Of a stretch of 36,710 nt of DNA, positions 1 to 8,260 are shown piece by piece. The position numbers and the translations under genes are program-made. Position 1 is the first letter of the stretch, and each line of letters starts with the position of its first letter. The notes under the pieces are model-generated. The model made no database searches, had not been told where the DNA came from, and saw only the letters and a program-made list of their open reading frames with translations. The stretch is from Armatimonadota bacterium (lineage in GTDB: Bacteria; Armatimonadota; UBA5829; DTLH01). The DNA lies in the NCBI GenBank assembly GCA_029551395.1, contig JAKPFN010000060.1:1-36710 (forward strand). The letters are read 5' to 3'.

Positions 1-409
1 TCACAACCGTGACTTTGCTGCTTGCGCTGTTATCGTTTCCGGCCATGACGAACCGAAGCATACCTTTGGCTGATTTTTCGATGAGGATTCCGTTCGAGTC
101 CGGATTTCCTATCTTGATTAGTTGGTGTCTTTTATTATCCGCTCCTTTCCAGTCCGGTTTGATCCAGAACTCGATCATCCCGTGCTCTTTGTTCAATACT
201 TGAGAGATGTCTGCAAGGTCAAAAACGTAGGCCGAAGCCGGATGGATACAATCGCCTATCGTTCCGTTAGGAACCTTTTTACCTTCGCCGAAAGTGTCTT
301 TATTCGGGATTGCGGAATTGGTGAACCAGGCGGCGGCTACTTTACCTGATATGGCAGCTTGAGGAAGCAGAACCGCGAGAGCAGCCAGAAACAATACACA
401 GTACTTCAT
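1..409 (-). CDS. Secreted LamG-domain protein, N-terminal part (cut by left edge)
   Basis: The reading frame is open from an ATG at 409 to the edge, about 136 residues with no stop. A GGGGG tract lies five bases before the ATG. The first 20 or so residues form a signal peptide. The rest matches the start of the large protein at 26615-29458: both have an AWFT segment just after the signal, then a [ES]FWIKP[DN]W block, an I[GR]-[NDG]P..NG segment and a GMLR[FY]VMA block. This is the start of a concanavalin-like LamG fold. The protein is therefore secreted or surface-bound and paralogous to the later gene. Whether it also carries the peptidase and PKD parts cannot be seen here. Paralogy is seen directly by comparing the two translations; the catalytic role is unknown. 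Confidence 0.8.
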   Translation of the reverse strand, partial: MKYCVLFLAALAVLLPQAAISGKVAAAWFTNSAIPNKDTFGEGKKVPNGTIGDCIHPASAYVFDLADISQVLNKEHGMIEFWIKPDWKGADNKRHQLIKIGNPDSNGILIEKSAKGMLRFVMAGNDNSASSKVTVV

Positions 410-820
410 CTATACCCCCGATAAGAATCCAAACTGCGAGCCTGAGACTGATACCAAGCAGGCAGTGGATTTACGGTCTCTGACTTGCCAGGATTAATTC
501 AAGTTTAATCTTCAGCCCAATGCTTTCATATTTATGTATGCCTGTCAAGTTAAATATCTATAGTTCTATATTATTCTGCGTAGAAATAGCATGTTTGCTT
601 GCAGAGGTGCCGGAATTGGTCAATTTATTGGGTCAAATGGCTGGTTCCTGCAGACGGGAAACAGGGTGTATGGTTTTGGATGGATTATGATAATTATACC
701 GTTCGGCTGCGGGAGCGCGGAGTATAGGAAAGCTGATGATTATTTGCCAAATCAGCTCCCGCAGCCTTTAATGGGCGATTGATTCCACACATCTGACTTT
801 GGTAACGGCATCTGCACAGG
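410..820. other. Intergenic region, 411 bp
   Basis: This gap separates the start of the left-edge LamG gene from the end of the DUF2314-type gene. It is AT-rich from about 480 to 600. A 63-codon frame on the plus strand at 591-782 has no convincing ribosome site and runs through the inverted repeat at 705-766, so I do not call it. A TTGACA lies on the minus strand at 548-543, but no good -10 follows at normal spacing. Confidence 0.6.
705..766. repeat. Long-stem inverted repeat downstream of the DUF2314-type gene
   Basis: A perfect 12-base inverted repeat, GGCTGCGGGAGC at 705-716 and GCTCCCGCAGCC at 755-766, encloses 38 bases. A second pair, GCTGAT at 732-737 and ATCAGC at 751-756, overlaps the right arm and would compete with the long stem, so two alternative folds are possible. 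It could end or process the minus-strand transcript of the upstream gene, but no U-run follows on that strand. On the plus strand only a short TTTAA follows. Confidence 0.6.
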
Positions 821-2119
821 TTACATATTCTCTGCTTCTTTCATCATCTGCCGGATAGCCTCGGGATTTTCGCGGACCATGTGGGCTGCTGCGGTGGACC
901 TGGGGTTGACCATCCCGACGGGCGTCATTATAAACCAGTCGCTTATCTGGTCTATCTGATACCGGCCGCGGTCGCCTTCTTTAATCCCTGAGACATTATA
1001 GGACTGGTTTAGCAGAGTGGCATCGATGTTGTCGTCGAACATCTCATGCACTTCAAACCACATGTGTTCCTTGTTTTGGCCATCGTCTGTGGTGATTCCC
1101 AGCTTTACACCATACATGAAGCCGAATTCGGTGAATTCTTCTCTTAAAGAACGAAGCAGCGGGTAAGTCTTTCTTGCTCTTTCAGCCATCAGATCATATG
1201 CAGCATTCGGGAAGCTGAACATGGGATTTTCCGGCACGCTCTTGCTTAGAAATACCGAAGGCCGAACAGCACTGCGCCCGAATAAGCGGCCAATAAACGT
1301 TCCACCCGGCTCGCATATAACCGAATGCCTCTGTATATGGTAATCATCCAGAAAGCCCTGGATCTTTGCTTTATACTGAGGTTCAGCGCAGGCTAAGAAA
1401 CGGCTCATTTCCACCATCTGAATATTCCCTCTTGGGTGAACTAGCTCAAACAGCGGCGTATTAGGCTGGATTGTGCCTTCCAAGATATGAAAAGCTATCG
1501 CACGGGCAAGGTCCCAGGAGTTCGACATAACCTCATCACATGGATCGATTATATCGAAGTCGAAATATCCAATTTCCTTCAGGCCATGTGAGTGCAGCCA
1601 GAAAACCTTGTTCTTTTCTTCTGCTATGACATGAAGGTTGATGATGTCTTCGACGTCCAGGTCAGCGTCATGGCAGAGTTCATCGTCAAGCTGTTCGCGC
1701 GTCCAAACACGGCCGCATAAGTTGTCCATAGCTACCAGTCCATCATCTCCCATCACTGCCCGCAGGAACCGGAGCATCATCTTTCGGTCGCGCAGCAAAT
1801 GCTCGTAACGGGAATTCATCTCAAGCATAAGGATGCTTTTACCTGACTCGGCAGCTTCGATATCTGCTTTGGGGATAAAGGAGAACCGGAAAATCTCTTT
1901 TGGAGGGGGTTTTAAGTCGTCTTCACAGATGAGATTCGCGCTGCCCCACTCGGGATGAACTAGGTCCATCTTCCATGACGTTCTACTTGCCCCTGGATGC
2001 ACCTTAACGTTTATACCAAGACCTTCGAGGAATAAAAATTCGTCCGGCTGAGGCGGAAGCTCTCCTCTGAACAGCACGGAACCAAAGAGCGGTAGTTTCT
2101 TTTTCCACCAAAGAGCCAT
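821..2119 (-). CDS. DUF4026/DUF2314-type protein
   Basis: This is a 432-residue protein without a signal peptide or membrane segment, so probably cytoplasmic. The last 100 residues carry a pattern I associate with DUF2314: an EHMWFEV block, an acidic stretch, a LLNQSYNV segment, a KEGDRGRYQ block and IDQISDWF. The longer N-terminal part resembles the DUF4026 proteins that carry this domain. Function is unknown for the family. The ATG is preceded by an AAAGGA site ten bases upstream. It lies 265 bp downstream of the dnaE stop on the same strand, far enough to suggest its own promoter, though I found no clear one. Family assignment is from memory of motif layout. Confidence 0.7.
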   Translation of the reverse strand: MALWWKKKLPLFGSVLFRGELPPQPDEFLFLEGLGINVKVHPGASRTSWKMDLVHPEWGSANLICEDDLKPPPKEIFRFSFIPKADIEAAESGKSILMLEMNSRYEHLLRDRKMMLRFLRAVMGDDGLVAMDNLCGRVWTREQLDDELCHDADLDVEDIINLHVIAEEKNKVFWLHSHGLKEIGYFDFDIIDPCDEVMSNSWDLARAIAFHILEGTIQPNTPLFELVHPRGNIQMVEMSRFLACAEPQYKAKIQGFLDDYHIQRHSVICEPGGTFIGRLFGRSAVRPSVFLSKSVPENPMFSFPNAAYDLMAERARKTYPLLRSLREEFTEFGFMYGVKLGITTDDGQNKEHMWFEVHEMFDDNIDATLLNQSYNVSGIKEGDRGRYQIDQISDWFIMTPVGMVNPRSTAAAHMVRENPEAIRQMMKEAENM

Positions 2120-2384
2120 TATGTTTATCCTTTCTCCACTAGCTTATGCCTAAAGCTCATAATCTGACGGATGTTCGGTATATGATGCAATATACACCAT
2201 CTCCTGCCGGATTTCCTTCATAGATTACACAGGTCTTCGAGTGGTTAGTGAATATGAGCAGTGGAAAGCAAATATAACAAGCGAATTCCGGTAGTGAAAG
2301 AGACTGCGGCTTCTCATCGTATTTATATTCCAGCCGGATAGATGATGCGTAGGCAGTGTTCTGAGATGGTTCTGTTATGAAACC

Positions 2385-5300
2385 CTATTCTGTCCAGACT
2401 CCTGCTGGGCCGACTATCTCTGTTACGGCTGCGAAGAATTGAGGGGATGGTGCAACGCAGCACTCGGTGTAAATCCGCATAAAGCCACCGTTTCTTGGAG
2501 CATGTATGTAAACAGGCAGTTCACCTGGGTGCTCGGAAACCACTGTTCTAAGGTCAGCAAGCGACTTGTGAAGCTCAGGTTTAATGCGGATATGCACAGC
2601 AGAAGTCCCTCCAAGCTCTATAGAAGGTCTTGAAGAGGTTTCCTCCTGCTCGGAAACCAGCCTTAACCGCGGCTTATGGCCGTTCCCACTGCCGTTTTTC
2701 AATTCCTCTATGCTTTCAGCAAGCACTTCTACCTGGTAAGACTTGTCATCTTCACCATTATTCGTGTTTATCAAACGTTCCCGATGGCTCGCCTTGCCTC
2801 TGATTACAACTACCTTGTCCTTGATAAGCTGGTCCTGGCACTGCTTGAACACAGAAGGGAAAACCGTCACGGAAATCGGGCCTGTAAGGTCTTCTATCTT
2901 GATGAATGCCATCCGCTCGTTGGACTTTTTGGTCATGTGATACTTAAGCTCGGTTATCAGCCCGCCGACAACACATTCCTGCGCGTCAGACAGCTCCTGC
3001 AGTTGGTCCGAGGTTATGGTTATCGTCTTCTCAAGTGCTTCCCGGACATGCTTGAGCGGGTGGTCCGAAACGTAAAGCCCCAAAAGGTCCCTTTCCATCG
3101 CAAGCAGTTCATCCCTGGTGAAATCGGATGCTCCTTCGAGGTCGATCTCCATCGGCATACCCAGGTCGTGTGTGTGCTCCTGAATACCACCAAAAAGCGC
3201 TGCCTGACCGTTCATCTTGTCCCGGAAGATGGCCGATGCCCTTGCCATAGCCTGGTCGAGCATCTCAAGCGCTACTTTCCGGTTCGGGATGATGGACGCA
3301 AATGCCCCTGCGCGAATCAGTGTCTCGATTGCACTCTTACCGACCTGACCGCTTTCCATCACTCTTACGCAGAAGTCCTGAAGCGACTTGAACGGCCCTC
3401 CGGCCTTTCTTGCTTCGATAATCGACTCAACTACACCCTTCCCGCAGTTCTTTATGGCTGCAAGTCCGAACCGGATTGCTCCATCCTGAACACAGAAATC
3501 AGCTTCACTCCGGTTGATGTCAGGCGGAAGCACTTCAATCCTGAGACGGCGGCACTCTTCGATGTAAAGCGCGACTTTGTCCTTGTTATCGAAGTGCGTG
3601 GCAAGAAGCGCTGCAAAGTATTCTACGGGATAGTTAGCTTTAAGATAGGCTGTCTGGTAAGCCACATGCGCGTAACAGACGGCGTGCGCTTTGTTGAACG
3701 CATAACCTGCGAATGGTTCTATGAGTTCGAATATCTCGATAGCTTTTTTCTCTGACAGCCCGTTCTTTTTCGCACCTTCGATGAAAGAGGTCTTCTGTTT
3801 AGCCATCTCCTCCTTCATCTTCTTGCCCATCACTCTGCGGAAGATGTCGGCCTGTCCCAGCGTAAACCCGGCTATAGCGCGGACGATGTGCAGGACCTGG
3901 TCCTGGTAAACGATGACGCCATAAGTTTCTTTGAGGATAGGCTCAAGCGACGGATGCGGATAAGTGATAGGTTCCTGGCCGAATTTGGACATGATGAACC
4001 TTGGAATATGGGCCATCGGGCCGGGACGATAAAGCGCGACCATAGCTGCAAGCTCTTTTACCGAGTTAGGCTTGAGGTCGCGGATGTTCTTACGCATTCC
4101 TGCGCTTTCAAGCTGGAAAACCCCGGTTGTGTCACCTTTTCCAAGCATCTCATAGGTCTTTTCGTCATCCAGTGGTATCTTGTGGATGTCTATTTCTATA
4201 CCCTGGGTGTGCTTGATGTTCGAAATGCTGCGGGCGAGAATGGTCAGGTTGGCAAGCCCCAGGAAGTCCATTTTGAGCAGCCCGACCTTTTTCAGCCCAT
4301 CCGCATCGTACTGGGTGACAATTTCACCTCTGGCACCTTTTTGAACTGGAACATGGTCTGTGAGCGGGTCATGAGAGATGATGATACCGGCTGCATGGAC
4401 GCTTGCGTGCCGGGATATGCCCTCAAGCTGCTTTGCGGTATCTATCATCCGCTTGATATCTTCCTGCTGATACAGGTCTTTAAGCTCAGGGACTTCTGAA
4501 AGCGCTTTATCGATTGTTATACCGACTGGGATTGTCGGGATAGCCTTACAAGTTCGGTCTATTAGTTGAGAATCTATGCCGAGAGTCTTGCCTACGTCTC
4601 TTATTGCGGCTCTGGCGGCAAGCGTTCCGAAGGTGACTATCTGCGCTACGTGGTCCTCTCCGTGTTTTTCCGTGACCCACCTGATGATATCTTCCCGGCG
4701 GTCGTCCTGGAAGTCCATGTCGATATCAGGCATCTCGATTCGCTCGATATTCAGGAATCGCTCGAATGTCAAATCGAACTCTATCGGGTCAAAGTCTGTA
4801 ATATCGAGGCAGTAGCACACAAGACTGCCGGCAGCGGAACCTCTGACGCCCATGAAGATATTGGAACTCCGCGCGAACTGAGCATATTCCCGGACAATGA
4901 GCATATAGCGCGGAAATCCGCACTTGTTGATTGTGTCTATCTCATAACGCAGGCGGTCTCGGTATTCCTGAGGCGCTCCAGGGTATTTTCTTTCAAGCCC
5001 TTCCCAGGCAAGAGCTTCCATATAAGAGCTGTCATCCATACCAGCGGGAATAAAAACCTCGGGAAGCTGCAGCCTTGAGAAGTCAAGTTCAACGTTGCAC
5101 CGTTCTGCGATTTCCAGAGTGTTCTCTATAGCTCCAGGGATGTGTCCGAAGAGTTTTGCCATCTGCTGGGCACTCTTCATAAAGAACTCCTGAGAGCCGA
5201 AGCGCAGGCGCTTGGGATCGTCCATCGTGGAACCGGTCTGGATGCACAACAGGATATCGTGCGCGGCGGCATCTTTTTGTCTTAAATAATGGATGTCGTT

Positions 5301-5918
5301 CGATGCAACAAGCGGGATATCGAGCTTTGAAGCCAGAGATATTACCCCTTCATTTGCCTGTTTTTGCTCCGGCAGACCGTGGTCCTGGATTTCCAGGTAG
5401 AGGTTATCTCTGCCAAAGATTTCCTGGTATGTTCTTACGGCAGCTTCGGCTTTGTCTGTCTCTCCGCGCAAAAGGAGCCTCGGGATTTCACCGGCAAGGC
5501 AGGCGGTCAATGCTATTAAACCTTCACAGTGAGCGGCCAGAAGCTCTTTATCGACTCTTGGTTTGTAGTAGAAGCCGTCGATATATGCTGTGCTGACCAG
5601 CTTGAGAAGGTTTTTGTAGCCTTTTTCGTTTTCAGCAAGGAGTACCAGGTGATGTTGTTCGTTATCCAGTTTAGGATTCCGGGAGTTGCGTGCCCTTGGA
5701 GCTACATAGACTTCACAACCGAGAATGGGCTTGATGCCAGCTTTCCTGCATTCTTGATAGAACGAGATGATGCCGTACATAACACCATGGTCGGTGAGTG
5801 CAACGGCAGGCATCTCGAATTCGGCAGCCTGCTTTACTATGTCTTTAATCCGGCAGGCGCCATCGAGAAGACTGAATTCAGAATGTGTATGAAGATGAAT
5901 GAAGCTGGAACTACCCAC
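2385..5918 (-). CDS. dnaE: DNA polymerase III alpha subunit
   Basis: Replicative polymerase of the DnaE1 type, about 1177 residues, close to the usual length, with no intein. Visible parts in order: N-terminal PHP domain (HLHTHSEFSLLDG, then LTDHGVMYG, and SNDIHY near its end), the polymerase core with PDIDMDF carrying catalytic aspartates, the finger region with FNKAHAVCYAHVAYQ, and an OB fold near the C-terminus (VVGGLITELKYHMTKKS). The PHP metal site looks intact: from memory E. coli has NDVRF where this protein has NDIHY, so PHP exonuclease activity is possible. I chose the GTG at 5918 because homologues start a few residues before the HLHTH motif, an AGAGGA site lies 11 bases upstream, and the predicted promoter would start transcription near 5995. 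The longer ATG frame from 5996 is then unlikely. Confidence 0.96.
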   Translation of the reverse strand: MGSSSFIHLHTHSEFSLLDGACRIKDIVKQAAEFEMPAVALTDHGVMYGIISFYQECRKAGIKPILGCEVYVAPRARNSRNPKLDNEQHHLVLLAENEKGYKNLLKLVSTAYIDGFYYKPRVDKELLAAHCEGLIALTACLAGEIPRLLLRGETDKAEAAVRTYQEIFGRDNLYLEIQDHGLPEQKQANEGVISLASKLDIPLVASNDIHYLRQKDAAAHDILLCIQTGSTMDDPKRLRFGSQEFFMKSAQQMAKLFGHIPGAIENTLEIAERCNVELDFSRLQLPEVFIPAGMDDSSYMEALAWEGLERKYPGAPQEYRDRLRYEIDTINKCGFPRYMLIVREYAQFARSSNIFMGVRGSAAGSLVCYCLDITDFDPIEFDLTFERFLNIERIEMPDIDMDFQDDRREDIIRWVTEKHGEDHVAQIVTFGTLAARAAIRDVGKTLGIDSQLIDRTCKAIPTIPVGITIDKALSEVPELKDLYQQEDIKRMIDTAKQLEGISRHASVHAAGIIISHDPLTDHVPVQKGARGEIVTQYDADGLKKVGLLKMDFLGLANLTILARSISNIKHTQGIEIDIHKIPLDDEKTYEMLGKGDTTGVFQLESAGMRKNIRDLKPNSVKELAAMVALYRPGPMAHIPRFIMSKFGQEPITYPHPSLEPILKETYGVIVYQDQVLHIVRAIAGFTLGQADIFRRVMGKKMKEEMAKQKTSFIEGAKKNGLSEKKAIEIFELIEPFAGYAFNKAHAVCYAHVAYQTAYLKANYPVEYFAALLATHFDNKDKVALYIEECRRLRIEVLPPDINRSEADFCVQDGAIRFGLAAIKNCGKGVVESIIEARKAGGPFKSLQDFCVRVMESGQVGKSAIETLIRAGAFASIIPNRKVALEMLDQAMARASAIFRDKMNGQAALFGGIQEHTHDLGMPMEIDLEGASDFTRDELLAMERDLLGLYVSDHPLKHVREALEKTITITSDQLQELSDAQECVVGGLITELKYHMTKKSNERMAFIKIEDLTGPISVTVFPSVFKQCQDQLIKDKVVVIRGKASHRERLINTNNGEDDKSYQVEVLAESIEELKNGSGNGHKPRLRLVSEQEETSSRPSIELGGTSAVHIRIKPELHKSLADLRTVVSEHPGELPVYIHAPRNGGFMRIYTECCVAPSPQFFAAVTEIVGPAGVWTE

Positions 5919-6292
5919 TACAACTGCTATCCTCTGCTGCCCAAGATGTGGCGTACAGATGGCGCAGGTAGACAACATCTTGTGCCTGCACGCCATCCAG
6001 TATTCTACATCATGCGGGCAGTGGTTTCAATGCAGCTGACGAGGTCGGTTCGATGAGTTTTTACCCATTGAGCAGGTAAAAAAATCGCCGATGGGTAGCA
6101 CTTCGTTGTGTTTGTCCACCGGCGCACATCAAGTAAATACAAAGCAGAAATCCGGCCTAGGTTTGCTTGGAAGGCCAAATCGCCACCTGGATAGTAATAA
6201 CTACCTCAGCCAAACAACCTGCCTTACAATTCCTATGACTCCTTTAGACGGGATTGTGTTCCTTATACCGGAATTGTAAATTTTCAGCTTTT
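5919..6292. other. Gap between the metzincin stop and the dnaE start
   Basis: Besides the dnaE promoter, this 374 bp gap holds two weak inverted repeats: TACCCAT/ATGGGTA at 6062-6068 and 6091-6097, and TTACAATTCC/GGAATTGTAA at 6224-6233 and 6270-6279. Neither is followed by a U-run on the minus strand. No open frame here is convincing. Confidence 0.5.
6002..6030 (-). promoter_or_regulatory. Predicted sigma70-type promoter for dnaE
   Basis: On the minus strand TTGAAA (6030-6025) is followed after exactly 17 bases by TAGAAT (6007-6002). Both boxes match consensus at five of six positions. Transcription would start near 5995, giving a leader of about 77 bases before the GTG at 5918. Confidence 0.65.
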
Positions 6293-7897
6293 CTATTTCG
6301 AATTTTGTATTCTGAAATCCGTTGCTGCAGGGTCACAGGTGCTGTAACTCACCCAGCAGCTTTCTTTGCCATCGGTTCTCCTGATTCTGTATTGCCAATG
6401 GTAAGCTCCATCCGGCAGGTTCATCTCTACATAGCCCATCACTGGCTCACCTTTATACTCAACAGGGTTGCCTGTGAAGTTTGGTCTGCCTGTAAACGGC
6501 TTGTTGACCGGCTGGACTTCCACTTCAGGTATAAGAGTGACGTCGTTATCGAGTGCTGTCATGGAGATTGCAGCGCGCATTTTGCCCGATTTTGACCAGC
6601 AGCCTGCCGGGAGGTCTTGCCAGTCGTTTCCTGCCGGACACTGCTGTGCGATGAAGTCAGGCACAGGAACCCAGACTGCCATCAGCGTGCGGTTGCCCTG
6701 ATTATCAAAGGAAAGAAGCTCAAGGGTATAGCTCTTCGGCTTCAGCTCTTCAAAAGGCACATCCATTGGCAGAATACTGAACTCAGCAATGCCTTTTTCG
6801 TTATATGGAGCGCTTTTTATTGTTGCCCATGGCGGGATGACGATAGCAAAGGCTTTGTAAAGCCCGCTGCCTGAGTCGCTGGCAGTCATTTTGATGTTGA
6901 TTTTCTTTCTTGCCTTGGACATCGGGTCTTCGACGACTACATCAGCCTTCTGTTTAGGCGGTTCGGTGTCTGTAAGTGCTTCTCCTGGGTTAAAGACTCT
7001 GAATACATTCAGCATCTCACAGTTTTCTTTGAGAATATGAGCGTATTCTCCAGGGAAGTTGCCGAAGTTACCTCTGAAGCCCTGATTGCCGCGTCCCATC
7101 AGGTCTCCGCCGATTTTTGGAGCCCAATCATCAGTGAAAACATGCGGCAGATTGAAGGCATGTCCGAGTTCATGGCCTGTGGCGCCGTGGCATGTGGAAG
7201 CATAGCTGCCTACAGTGCTGCCAGCAAAGCCGCCATAGGAGACCCCATGTTTGAGGGGATACGGTCCCAATTCAGGGAAAACAAGGCCATCGACAGGTCT
7301 TGTGTCTTCAAACAGCGCTGTATCAAGGAACGGGAAGCCATCACTGCCAAGGATAGCCATGCCGCCTGCGCCACCGGGAGCCTCACCGGCTGCACCAAGG
7401 CAGCTTGGCCCAGAAATTGTGCTGTCAGGATGGATTTTGCAGCACTCTGTCCAGACGATGAATGTGTCTTTTTTAGTATCGAACAGTTTTGACACTTCCT
7501 CGGCAACCATTCCGAACTGTGCCGGACCATCTTTGTATTCAACGTCAGTGAATTTGCCTCTGACGATGTGTACCAACGGCTCGCCGTTTTCGTCAGCTTC
7601 ATAGGCGAAGGTCTTTCCTTCAGTAGTTCCAGGTTTGTAGAAACCGTTGCGGGCCATTTCCATTGCGTAGTAATGCTGTATGGTCTTGATATAGTTTTTG
7701 ATACGCTGAATGGCCATATCCTGTGGTTCGCGATTTGTGGGTATGAAGTAGACAACTCTGAGCAGGTGGCCGCTTTTTGGTTGTGTTTCTGATTGGGCCA
7801 GGCAGGCTTGTGGCAGGATTAAGGCCAGTGCAAGGACGGATGCAATCGCAAGCCGCAGGAAGAGTTTTGTTCGGCCAGGCTGTGTGTGCATGTTCAT
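6293..7897 (-). CDS. Secreted metzincin-like zinc metallopeptidase
   Basis: A 534-residue secreted protein with a clear signal peptide ending near ACLAQS. The zinc site is HELGHAFNLPH at about residues 242-252, the spacing of the metzincin HExxHxxGxxH motif but with Asn in place of Gly. DLMG at about 265-268 would supply the Met-turn. A conserved block GFRGNFGNFPGE follows, then an Ig-like C-terminal region (ASDSGSGLYKAF, FDNQGNR). The whole protein aligns with the one at 34670-36710, which has the Gly form of the motif. Substrate is unknown. I chose the ATG at 7897 because AGGAG lies six bases upstream and the signal peptide begins there; an upstream frame to 7951 has no ribosome site and contains the promoter. 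It is divergent from the STN gene and shares a repeated operator-like element with it. Confidence 0.88.
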   Translation of the reverse strand: MNMHTQPGRTKLFLRLAIASVLALALILPQACLAQSETQPKSGHLLRVVYFIPTNREPQDMAIQRIKNYIKTIQHYYAMEMARNGFYKPGTTEGKTFAYEADENGEPLVHIVRGKFTDVEYKDGPAQFGMVAEEVSKLFDTKKDTFIVWTECCKIHPDSTISGPSCLGAAGEAPGGAGGMAILGSDGFPFLDTALFEDTRPVDGLVFPELGPYPLKHGVSYGGFAGSTVGSYASTCHGATGHELGHAFNLPHVFTDDWAPKIGGDLMGRGNQGFRGNFGNFPGEYAHILKENCEMLNVFRVFNPGEALTDTEPPKQKADVVVEDPMSKARKKINIKMTASDSGSGLYKAFAIVIPPWATIKSAPYNEKGIAEFSILPMDVPFEELKPKSYTLELLSFDNQGNRTLMAVWVPVPDFIAQQCPAGNDWQDLPAGCWSKSGKMRAAISMTALDNDVTLIPEVEVQPVNKPFTGRPNFTGNPVEYKGEPVMGYVEMNLPDGAYHWQYRIRRTDGKESCWVSYSTCDPAATDFRIQNSK

Positions 7898-7922
7898 CAG
7901 TGACTCCTGAAATAGTTTTATG

Positions 7923-7950
7923 CTAATGCAACCGCATGAATTTAATAGCA
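7923..7950 (-). promoter_or_regulatory. Extended -10 promoter and 12-base element for the metzincin gene
   Basis: On the minus strand TGC precedes TATTAA (-10, 7947-7942), an extended -10. The element CGGTTGCATTAG follows seven bases later (7934-7923), at about +2 to +13. The leader to the ATG would be about 38 bases. The identical element sits at the same place relative to the divergent promoter. Confidence 0.6.
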
Positions 7951-8007
7951 TGGAATGCAGCAGTACCTGTATCTGTTGAACGTGAGATATGTTCCCTTGT
8001 GAAATAC

Positions 8008-8033
8008 TGTTATAATGCTAACGGTTGCATTAG
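8008..8033 (+). promoter_or_regulatory. Extended -10 promoter and 12-base element for the STN/Met-rich gene
   Basis: TGTTATAAT at 8008-8016 is a perfect extended -10. CGGTTGCATTAG follows five bases later at 8022-8033, at about the predicted start site. No good -35 box is seen, as is common for extended -10 promoters. The leader to the GTG at 8261 would be about 240 bases; I saw no known riboswitch in it, only a 17-codon frame at 8057 without a ribosome site. Confidence 0.6.
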
Positions 8034-8260
8034 GACTATGGTGACAGTTTAAGAATATGGCAGAAAGGCAGATTGTGTCAAGAAGTAGAGAGAGATGCTG
8101 GGCTGAGTGAGCAAAGAAAAGTCCAAAGATTTTTTGAAGGAGTTAACAAAGAGGCTTTGCAAGGAGTCATAAAATCATTACAATGATACCAGTACCAGGC
8201 ATTACTTATATCGATTGCCTACCTAGCCATAGGTTCAATGAGGAATACAGGAGGAATAAA

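Larger units (their letters stand above)
7923..8033. repeat. 12-base perfect inverted repeat spanning the divergent promoters
   Basis: CTAATGCAACCG at 7923-7934 and CGGTTGCATTAG at 8022-8033 are exact reverse complements 87 bases apart. The best reading is two copies of one operator, each just downstream of a -10 box. A 111 bp miniature element with 12-base ends is an alternative, but I see no target-site duplication beside the arms. Confidence 0.75.

Noticed and set aside
591-782. A 63-codon plus-strand frame in the gap at 410-820
   Set aside because: No ribosome site, and it passes through the inverted repeat at 705-766.
2676-3755. A 359-codon frame on the plus strand
   Set aside because: It lies wholly antisense within dnaE, shows no domain or low-complexity pattern of a real protein, and has no ribosome site. 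It is a by-product of dnaE codon use.
6224-6279. 10-base inverted repeat TTACAATTCC/GGAATTGTAA as a terminator of the first metzincin gene
   Set aside because: The loop is 36 bases and no U-run follows on the minus strand; could be chance in AT-rich DNA.
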